Shown piece after piece: positions 34,443 to 40,579 of a stretch of 40,579 nt of DNA. The position numbers and the translations under genes are program-made. Position 1 is the stretch's first letter, and each line of letters starts with the position of its first letter. The notes under the pieces are model-generated. The model had not been told where the DNA came from. It saw only the letters and a list, made by a program, of their open reading frames with translations, and ran no database searches. This DNA is from Kitasatospora humi (GTDB lineage Bacteria; Actinomycetota; Actinomycetes; Streptomycetales; Streptomycetaceae): contig NZ_JAJJPA010000053.1 in assembly GCF_020907985.1 (NCBI RefSeq), positions 1 through 40,579 on the forward strand, read 5' to 3'.

Positions 34443-37166
34443 TCACACCCGGCCCGCCGAATCGAGCAGGTGGAACTCCACGGGCAGCTCCTGACGGCGG
34501 GTGATGTTGAGCTTGCGGTAGATCCGGGTGAGGTGCTGCTCGACCGTGCTCACCGTGATGTGGAGCTTCATCGCGATCTCCCGGTTGGTGTGGCCGTGCA
34601 CCGCGAGCATCGCCACCCGCTTCTCCGAGTCGCTGAGCCTGGCGTGGAGTCGGGCCGGGTCGACGCGGTCGGGCCGGGTGTCCTCGGACGGTCCGCCGGG
34701 TTCGCCGAGGCCCGGGGCGAGCTGCTCGCGCAGCGCGTGGGCGCCGCACTCCTTGGCGAGCTGGCAGGCCCGCCGGGCGACCATGCGGGCCCGGTTGCCG
34801 TCGCCGAGCTCCTCCAGCGTCCCGGCGAACTCGGCCAGTGTCCGGGCGAGTTCGTAGCGGTCCTCGGAGCCGTGCAGCTCGTCCACCGCACGGGCGAGCA
34901 GCGCCTGCCGCTCCCGGGGCTCGCACAGGGCGGCCCGCACCCGCAGGGTCAGACCGGAGATCCACGGGTGGGCGGCGTCCCGGTGGGCGAGCTGCTCGGC
35001 GATGAAGCGGGCGGCCTGCGGGGCCTCGCCGAGCCGGATCAGCGCCTCCGCCGCGCCGGTGCGCCAGGGCATCAGCAGCGGCCGGTCCAGCCCCCAGCGC
35101 TTGAGGCTGCGGCCGATGTCGAGGAAGTCGCCCAGGGCGGCGTGGAAGCGGTGGGTGGCGAGGTGGTACTGGCCGCGGGCCCGCAGGTGGGCGAGGCCGT
35201 GGATGCTGCCGGCCAGGCCCTCGGGCAGCGGGCGGCTGAGTTCGCGGGCGGCGGTGTCGTGCCGGCCGGCCGCGGTGGCGGCGCGGATCAGGGTGGCTGC
35301 CACGCCCCCGGCGAAGGCGCTGCCGCCGCGCTCCGGCAGCAGGTCCAGGGCGGCCTCGGCCTGCTGCTGCGCGCCGGTCAGGTCGCCCTGCCGCAGCAGG
35401 GCTTCGGCGTGCAGGGCGGTGAACGCGGTCTGCCAGCCGGGTGCGCCGCGCCGGACGGCCTCCTGCGCGAACACCTGGCACCAGGGCAGCACCCGGGACG
35501 GCCCGTCGGTGGCCAGCAGGGCCCGCAGGGCCTGCACGATCGGGGCGGCGGTGCCCTCGCCGAGGGTGGCGGCGCGCAGGAAGGTCTCGGCCGCGACGCC
35601 GGCCACGCCGTCCGCCGCGTACTCGGGGATCGCCCACAGGGTGGCGGGTGCCGGGATCCGGGCGGGCAGCGGTTCGCCGGGCCGGGTGCCCGCGCCCGGC
35701 CGGGCCGAACCGGCCCACCAGGGGAAGGCCGAGAGGCCGTCCAGCGGGTCGGTGCCACGGCCGAGTCGGGCGGGCCGGCCGGTGCGTTCGGCCTCGCGGC
35801 CGGCGGCCAGCCGCTCCAGCGCCTGGCAGGCTTCGTCGATCCGGCCCTGCTCGGTGAGCAACCGGGCGAGCGGTCCGAGCCGGGCCGGGTCGAGGCGGCC
35901 GGCCCGCAGGGTCTCCAGCGGGCCGGCGAGGTCGCGCTCGGCGGCGCTGGGGTTGGTCCGCCAGGTGATCGCGGCGAGCTTGGTGCGGAACTGGGCGCGC
36001 TGCCCGTCGTCGACCCGGCCGCGGTAGGCGAGTTCGAGGCAGGCGGCGGCCAGGTCGGTCGCGCCGTCGGCGAGCAGCTGCTCGGCGGCGGTGGCGAGCG
36101 CCGTCACCGCCCACGGCAGGTCGGTGGGGCCGGCGGCGAGCAACTGGGCGGCCACGGCGGCGGTCGGGGCGCCGCCGTGGTGGGCGAGTTCGGCGGCCCG
36201 GCGGTGCAGGGCGGTCCGGTCGTCCGGGTCCATCCGGTCGAGCACCGCCTGGCGGGCGCCGGCGTGGCGGAAGCGGTAGCCGTCCAGGATGCCGGCGGCG
36301 TCGAGGGCGGCGCTGCCCCGGACGACCGCGTCCTCGGTGCTGCCGAGCAGGCGGACGGCGAGCTCGCGCGACCCGAGCTCGCCGAGCACCGCGAGCACCT
36401 CGGCGAGGCGGCGCGCGGCCGGGCCGCAGCGGTGCAGGCAGGCGAGGACGGCCTGGGTGAAGGCGCCGCCGGGTTCGGGGGCAGGACCGCCGGCCCGGTG
36501 CTCCTCGAACAGGGCGCGCAGCAGCAGGGGATTGCCGCCGGCGGCGTCGGTCGGCGGCGAGTTCCTGCCGTCGGCCGGCCCGGCGGCGAGTTCGGCCGCG
36601 GCCAGCCGGCTCACCGCCTCGGGGCGCAGCCGCTCGGCCCGGATCCGCAGGAAGCCGCGCTGGCGCAGCAGTTCGGTGCCGTGCACGGGGTCGTCGCCGC
36701 GCTCGTGGACCGACTCGGCGCACACCAGCAGCACCCGGGCGGCGCGGGTGCGGCGGATCAGGTGGAGCAGGTACTGGCGGGACAGGTCATCGCTGTGGTG
36801 CAGGTCGTCGACGCAGATGACCACCGGCGCGGCCTCGGCGAGCCGGTGCACGGCGGCGCACAGGGACTGCATCACGTCGATCCGGGACGGGTCCGGTGCG
36901 GCCGCCGGGTCCGGCAGGGCCCCGGCCGGAGCGGCGGACAGCAACTGGCCGAGCACCCCGAGCGGGAGGTCGCGCTCGACGGCGGTGCCGATGGCGCGCA
37001 GCACCACGGCGCCGGAGGCGGCGGCGCGTTCGGCGACCGTCTCGACGAGTTCGCTCTTGCCGCAGCCGACCGCACCCTCGATCAGGACGGTCCTGGGGGT
37101 CCCCCGCAAGCAGTCCGCGAGTGCGCGGTCCAATACGGCCAGCTCTCGTTCACGGTCGATCAGCAC
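34443..37166 (-). CDS. LAL-family transcriptional regulator, second copy
   Basis: This is a 907-residue LAL regulator. It opens LIDRERELAVLDRAL, with Walker A EGAVGCGKSEL at about 29-39 and Walker B VICVDDLHHSDD near 115. TPR-like repeats fill the middle. The C-terminal LuxR HTH is at about 840-900 (LSDSEKRVAMLAVHGHTNREI, then TVSTVEQHLTRIYRKLNI). This TVEQHLTRIYRKL pattern is typical of LALs that activate polyketide clusters. The GTG start has GGGGAGCCAGAA upstream. It is divergent from the PPTase gene across a 520-bp region and is followed by the polyprenyl-synthase homologue after 186 bp. It is not closely similar to the LAL at 16346-19078. Confidence 0.94.
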   Translation of the reverse strand: MLIDRERELAVLDRALADCLRGTPRTVLIEGAVGCGKSELVETVAERAAASGAVVLRAIGTAVERDLPLGVLGQLLSAAPAGALPDPAAAPDPSRIDVMQSLCAAVHRLAEAAPVVICVDDLHHSDDLSRQYLLHLIRRTRAARVLLVCAESVHERGDDPVHGTELLRQRGFLRIRAERLRPEAVSRLAAAELAAGPADGRNSPPTDAAGGNPLLLRALFEEHRAGGPAPEPGGAFTQAVLACLHRCGPAARRLAEVLAVLGELGSRELAVRLLGSTEDAVVRGSAALDAAGILDGYRFRHAGARQAVLDRMDPDDRTALHRRAAELAHHGGAPTAAVAAQLLAAGPTDLPWAVTALATAAEQLLADGATDLAAACLELAYRGRVDDGQRAQFRTKLAAITWRTNPSAAERDLAGPLETLRAGRLDPARLGPLARLLTEQGRIDEACQALERLAAGREAERTGRPARLGRGTDPLDGLSAFPWWAGSARPGAGTRPGEPLPARIPAPATLWAIPEYAADGVAGVAAETFLRAATLGEGTAAPIVQALRALLATDGPSRVLPWCQVFAQEAVRRGAPGWQTAFTALHAEALLRQGDLTGAQQQAEAALDLLPERGGSAFAGGVAATLIRAATAAGRHDTAARELSRPLPEGLAGSIHGLAHLRARGQYHLATHRFHAALGDFLDIGRSLKRWGLDRPLLMPWRTGAAEALIRLGEAPQAARFIAEQLAHRDAAHPWISGLTLRVRAALCEPRERQALLARAVDELHGSEDRYELARTLAEFAGTLEELGDGNRARMVARRACQLAKECGAHALREQLAPGLGEPGGPSEDTRPDRVDPARLHARLSDSEKRVAMLAVHGHTNREIAMKLHITVSTVEQHLTRIYRKLNITRRQELPVEFHLLDSAGRV

Positions 37167-37686
37167 TTCTGGCTCCCCGGCTTCGTCCGCCTCGCGGTCG
37201 GCGCGCCCGCCTCACGGCGATCACCGGAACCTCGCGGGCGCGGTAGAGACTTGCCATCCGGAACCACGTCCGCCGGCGGTCTCGAGTCTAAGCAGCACGC
37301 GCCGTCCGTCCCCCGGGCCGAAAGCCGACCGGAAGTTGCACGGCAACAACTTCCCACTGCGGCGCTGCCGGCTCCCCCCGTACGGTGGGACCAGCACCGA
37401 CGGGCCCGCCGTGCCCCGCTTGGGCGCGGCCCCACCCCGGGAACCGCACGCGCCGCGCCGCGGGCACCCCTGCCGCCCCTTGTGACAACCCCATGGCAAG
37501 CGGCCCCGGGCACGAGTGGCAGGGCACTGGCTGGGCGGCGGCGGGCCGGGCTGCGGGTAGCAGTCGGCTGGGAGGCCACAGGCGGTGGCGGGCGCCGCGT
37601 GGCCGGGCGGGCCGGTGGCCGCTGGCGGCGGCGGAGCGCCGGAGCGAGGGTGGGGGCACCCACCTCGAGGTGCTCGGAGGAAAATC
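37167..37686. promoter_or_regulatory. Large divergent regulatory region (LAL / PPTase)
   Basis: This 520-bp region separates the leftward LAL and rightward PPTase starts. No ORF with a ribosome site, RNA gene or repeat array is evident. Its size suggests several promoter and operator elements. Short frames through it are shadows. Confidence 0.45.
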
Positions 37687-38394
37687 GTGATCAGCACGCT
37701 GCTGCCCGCCGCGGCGGTCGCCGTCGAGTCCACCACCGACCGGGAGATCGTGCTCTTCCCCGAAGAGGCCCACCAGATCCGCAACGCGGTGGTCGAGCGG
37801 CAGCGCGAGTTCACCACGGTCCGCTGGTGCGCGCGCCAGGCACTCGGGCGGCTGGGCCTGCCCGAGGTGCCGGTCCTGCCGGGTCGCCGGGGCGCGCCGC
37901 AGTGGCCGGGGCAGCTGGTGGGCAGCATGACGCACTGCGCGGGCTACCGGGCGGCGGTGCTGGCCCCGCGCTCGGAGGTCTGCGCGATCGGCATCGACGC
38001 CGAGCCCAACGCCCCGCTGCCGGACAAGGTACTGGAGTCGATCTCGCACCCGGAGGAGCGCGACTGGATCGCGCGGTTGCGCTGGTCCGCGCCCGAAGTG
38101 GCGTGGGACCGGCTGCTGTTCAGCATCAAGGAGTCAGTCTACAAGACGTGGTTCCCACTGATGACCCGTGAACTCGGCTTCGAGGACGCCATCGTGATGG
38201 TCGATCCGGTCGCACGGACCTTCCGGGCCCATCTGCTGCTGGACCGTGAGGTCCGCGCCACCGGCGCGCCGACCTGGTTCGACGGGCGGTTCGGAACGAC
38301 CGGCGGGGTGCTGCTCACCGCGATCGCCCTGCCGGCCCGTCAGCCCGGCAGGACTGCGGATGCCGACCGCCAACTCCCGTCGGGTGTCCGCTAA
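37687..38394 (+). CDS. 4'-phosphopantetheinyl transferase (Sfp/EntD type)
   Basis: The 235-residue enzyme transfers the phosphopantetheine arm of CoA to carrier proteins of PKS, NRPS or siderophore synthases. It shows GRRGAPQWPG, MTHCAGYRAA, the Mg-binding GIDAEPNAPLP near 101-111 and FSIKESVYKTWFPL near 144-157, the two hallmark regions. The acidic residues appear intact. The arrangement is that of the EntD/NpT group. The GTG start sits after GGAGGAAAATC. It faces away from the LAL gene, and no carrier protein lies within the window. A second PPTase starts past the right edge. Confidence 0.95.
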   Translation: MISTLLPAAAVAVESTTDREIVLFPEEAHQIRNAVVERQREFTTVRWCARQALGRLGLPEVPVLPGRRGAPQWPGQLVGSMTHCAGYRAAVLAPRSEVCAIGIDAEPNAPLPDKVLESISHPEERDWIARLRWSAPEVAWDRLLFSIKESVYKTWFPLMTRELGFEDAIVMVDPVARTFRAHLLLDREVRATGAPTWFDGRFGTTGGVLLTAIALPARQPGRTADADRQLPSGVR

Positions 38395-38467
38395 GGGCCG
38401 CCTCGTGGTGCCGGCCGGGGGCGCTGATCACTCCCCCACGTCTTGGCCGGCCCGGACGGCAGGTACC

Positions 38468-38560
38468 GGAATGATCAGCCCCAGCGGTCGTCATGCATCG
38501 GAATGATCAGCCCCAAGAGGTCGTCAGGCATCGGAACAATCAGCCCCAGCGGTCGTCGTC
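38468..38560. repeat. Three ~33-bp direct repeats at the 3' end of the small peptide gene
   Basis: Three units begin GGAATGATCAGCCCC or GGAACAATCAGCCCC at 38468, 38500 and 38533. The third holds the last codons and stop of the exported peptide gene (minus strand, DDRWG-stop). The two outer copies lie downstream of the stop. They look like repeated duplications of the gene's 3' end, and the middle copy carries a 1-nt indel that shifts its frame (DDLLG). Confidence 0.75.
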
Positions 38561-38791
38561 CTTCCACGTGCCGGTGAGTCTGACGTTCGCCAGGGGCCCG
38601 TCGGCGGAACTGGCGGCCGATTCCAGGTGAAGGTTCTGCGCCGGTGTGCTGATGCCCCATCGGTCGTCGGCGAGATTGGCCGGACCGGCGCCGGATCCAG
38701 TGGTGTGGCCCACTCCGAGGAGCGCCGCTGCACCCGCTGCGAGCAGCGCAATGCCCCCGGCCAGCCGAATCCTGAGGGTCGACTTCTTCAT
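38540..38791 (-). CDS. Small exported peptide with DDRWG motifs
   Basis: The 83-residue product has a Sec-type leader (MKKSTLRIRLAGGIALLAAG, with hydrophobic core to about residue 28). A short mature part of about 45-50 residues follows, with no Cys. DDRWG occurs twice: in NLADDRWGISTPAQ and as the C-terminal DDDRWG. ATG 38791 follows GGGAGGATAAAG. It is divergent from the LuxR-type regulator at 38969, with 177 bp between them. I do not recognise the family. A surface-associated peptide or a signal precursor are both possible. The tandem repeats just beyond its stop duplicate its 3' end. Confidence 0.68.
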   Translation of the reverse strand: MKKSTLRIRLAGGIALLAAGAAALLGVGHTTGSGAGPANLADDRWGISTPAQNLHLESAASSADGPLANVRLTGTWKDDDRWG

Positions 38792-38968
38792 CTTTATCCT
38801 CCCACGCAGTCGCGACAGGTCGGAAACTCCGGCAAGCTAGGGCCCCGCAGCCCGTGAAGGGCTTGCCTCGGGGCCTCACTCTGCCACGCGGGCAGCACCG
38901 GTCCGAGGGGATCTCGATGGCGTAAAGTTGCATGGCAGGAATTTCGCACTCTGCTCGGGGGCCTCTGA

Positions 38969-40039
38969 GTGTTCGGACATCCACAGTTTCAGACCGACTT
39001 CGCCGAACTCGACGATCTGAGCGCGAGCGCCTACGGGCACGCCGTCGAGCTGGGGCGGTTCGACCGGGACGCCATCGCCACGGTGTTGAAGCTGGACGGA
39101 GCCGAGGTCGACCGCATCGAGCAGGTCCTGCGGCTGATGCGCCTGCTGCAGCCCAGACCGGGCGATCCGAGCGTCCTGGTCCCGGTGAGTCCGGACGTGG
39201 CCGCCGCCGATCTGGTCGGCCCGGCGGAGCACCAGGTCCGCGCCCTCATGCAGGCGGTCACCGACGTGCGGGGCAAGTTGCTGTCCCTCACCCCCCTGTA
39301 CTTCGAGGGCCGTCGGCTGCGCAACCGGTTCGAGGCCTTCGACGTGGTCACCGACGTCGACGCGATCCAGAACATGCTCGACCACCTGGGGCAGACCTGC
39401 CGCAAGGAGGTGCTCACCGTGCAGCCGGGCGGCGCCCGGCCCTCCACGCTGCTGCCGGCCGCGCGGAAGTCCGCCGAGGGCATGCTGGAGCGCGGGGTGC
39501 GGATGCACACCATCTACCAGCACACCGCCCGCAGCGACCTCGCGACCAAGGCGTACGTCCGCGACGTCACCGCGCTGGGCGCCGAGATCCGCACCGCCGA
39601 CCAGGTGATCGACCGGATGCTGATCTACGACCGCGAGACGGTGTTCCTGCCGGCCCGCACCGAGGGCAACGAGGCGTCGACGGGCGCCGCCATCGTCCGC
39701 GAGCCGACCCTGGTGGCCTTCCTGTGCGCGGTGTTCGAGCACCTGTGGGACAGCGCGACCCCGTTCGTCCACGACACCTCGAAGGCCACGCCGACCACCG
39801 ACGACCTCAAGCAGTCGATCATCCGGCTGATGGCCCGGGGCTACAAGGACGAGATGGTGGCGCGCCGCCTCGGCATGTCGGTGCGCACCTGCCGACGTCA
39901 CATATCCGAGATAACCGAGGAGTTGGAGGCCACCAGCCGTTTCCAGGCCGGGTACAACGTGGCGATGGCGGGCCTGCTCGGGAAGGGGCCGGCGGCCGCG
40001 GCCGCCGAGCAGTGGCCACCGCCGCAACCGCCGAGCTGA
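38969..40039 (+). CDS. LuxR-type HTH regulator with TrmB-like N-terminus
   Basis: The 356-residue product has an N-terminal winged-helix-like segment (SASAYGHAVELGRFDRDAIA to about residue 60). The middle region (about 85-260) has the phospholipase-D-like look seen in TrmB-LuxR actinobacterial regulators (YQHTARSDLATKAYVRDVTALGAEIR). The C-terminal HTH is at about 275-330 (DDLKQSIIRLMARGYKDEMV, then LGMSVRTCRRHISEITEEL). Proteins of this design are common near Streptomyces biosynthetic genes. The GTG start at 38969 has only a weak ribosome site. It is divergent from the small exported peptide gene and convergent with the PPTase gene, with stops 7 bp apart. Confidence 0.87.
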   Translation: MFGHPQFQTDFAELDDLSASAYGHAVELGRFDRDAIATVLKLDGAEVDRIEQVLRLMRLLQPRPGDPSVLVPVSPDVAAADLVGPAEHQVRALMQAVTDVRGKLLSLTPLYFEGRRLRNRFEAFDVVTDVDAIQNMLDHLGQTCRKEVLTVQPGGARPSTLLPAARKSAEGMLERGVRMHTIYQHTARSDLATKAYVRDVTALGAEIRTADQVIDRMLIYDRETVFLPARTEGNEASTGAAIVREPTLVAFLCAVFEHLWDSATPFVHDTSKATPTTDDLKQSIIRLMARGYKDEMVARRLGMSVRTCRRHISEITEELEATSRFQAGYNVAMAGLLGKGPAAAAAEQWPPPQPPS

Positions 40040-40046
40040 CCCGGCC

Positions 40047-40579
40047 TCAGAGCGCGTCACGTCCGCGCCCCCGCCGCGCTTCCAGGTCTGCGGTGGTGAC
40101 GGGGCCGGGGTCGTAGACCGCCACGCTGACGTAGTACCCGCTGTCCAGCGCGAAGGTGTGGAACCCCCACTCGTCGCCGCTGCCGGTGCTGCCGTCGGGG
40201 CGCTGCACCCGAACGGGCCGGCCGTCCGGACCGAAGCCGAACTCGGTGAAGCTGATCCGCAGGCTCTGCCCGATCGCCTTGCCGTAGGCCTCCTTGAGGG
40301 TCCACAGCCGCACCAGGGCCGGGTTGCGCTCGGCCTCGGGCTGGGCGGCCAGCGTCACCAGCTCGTACGGGGTGCACACGTGGCGGCCCAAACCGCGCTG
40401 GTACATCGGGCGGTCGGCGCGCTCCGCGTCCACCCCGATCAGGCCACGGGTGGTGATGCCCACCAGCAGCAGGTCGTCGGTGTGGCTGAGGCTGATGTCC
40501 ACCTGGTCGCTGCCGCGCAGGAACGGGCGCCCGGTCGGCCCGTAGGACAGCTCCAGGGCGTTCGGGTCGCCGTCCAGGA
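40047..40579 (-). CDS. 4'-phosphopantetheinyl transferase, 5' end beyond the window
   Basis: This is the C-terminal 177 residues or so of a second Sfp-type PPTase. The frame is open to the window edge and reads ELSYGPTGRPFLRGSDQ, then VDISLSHTDDLLLVG, GVDAERAD and LWTLKEAYGKAIGQSL, all family landmarks. The GTG at 40502 is internal to this conserved block, so it is not the start. It differs clearly from the PPTase at 37687 and is closer to the Sfp/Gsp pattern. Two PPTases this close suggest a nearby carrier-protein pathway to the right. Confidence 0.93.
   Translation of the reverse strand, partial: LDGDPNALELSYGPTGRPFLRGSDQVDISLSHTDDLLLVGITTRGLIGVDAERADRPMYQRGLGRHVCTPYELVTLAAQPEAERNPALVRLWTLKEAYGKAIGQSLRISFTEFGFGPDGRPVRVQRPDGSTGSGDEWGFHTFALDSGYYVSVAVYDPGPVTTADLEARRGRGRDAL

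Noticed and set aside
34395..38171. 1258-codon open frame on the plus strand
   Set aside because: It runs antisense through the second LAL gene and across the divergent promoter. It has no domain, and the codon pattern is the mirror of the real gene.
40047..40502. Complete PPTase starting at GTG 40502
   Set aside because: The conserved family block continues upstream in frame to the window edge, so the gene is truncated by the window and does not begin there.

Overview
The window is high-GC actinomycete DNA with strong third-position G/C bias, GTG and TTG starts, and Streptomyces/Kitasatospora-type families: an SsgA-like protein, an AfsA-like hotdog enzyme, a SARP regulator, LAL regulators, a whiJ/abaA-type HTH + DUF397 + ATPase cassette and Sfp-type phosphopantetheinyl transferases. 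No replication, rRNA, tRNA or phage genes are visible. It looks like an accessory chromosomal region devoted to regulation and specialised metabolism.

Layout. 0.1-5 kb: a membrane Ser/Thr kinase, a Dps ferritin with a 23-bp repeat array in its leader, an alpha/beta hydrolase, and a secreted two-domain VOC protein closed by a perfect hairpin. 5-10 kb: a whiJ/abaA-like cassette (two DUF397 proteins, one Scr1-type HTH/DUF5753 regulator, a small protein, and a histidine-kinase-fold ATPase). The ATPase gene is interrupted near its 3' end by a complete group II intron (7560-9996) encoding an RT-maturase-HNH protein. The 5' splice site is supported by a 9-nt perfect EBS1/IBS1 pairing. The 3' end is supported by a canonical 34-nt domain V, a domain VI and an AC terminus. 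Splicing restores a normal-length ATPase. 10-13 kb: a short-chain dehydrogenase, a secreted I36-type inhibitor and a lipoprotein. 12.8-24.5 kb: an XRE/NB-ARC/TPR regulator, two AraC regulators, a LAL regulator, a small acetyltransferase, a zinc alcohol dehydrogenase and a tandem pair of HSL-type esterases. 24.7-40.6 kb: an SsgA-like protein, an AfsA-like gamma-butyrolactone enzyme, an AfsR-type SARP, a LuxR ATPase overlapping an AMP-ligase homologue, a convergent polyprenyl-synthase homologue, a second LAL, an Sfp-type PPTase, a small exported peptide with repeated DDRWG motifs divergent from a LuxR-type regulator, and a second PPTase cut by the window end.

How they may work together. The right half has the composition of a signalling and activation module (butyrolactone-type enzyme, SARP, LAL, carrier-protein activation) at the edge of a biosynthetic gene cluster, but no PKS, NRPS or carrier protein lies in the window. 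The AMP-ligase homologue and the polyprenyl-synthase homologue meet tail to tail in a shared CTAG, and both have lost key catalytic motif residues. They are therefore candidates for a repurposed, undescribed function.

Limits: all calls were made by reading sequence and translations. No database search, structure prediction or alignment was run. Residue positions are approximate.
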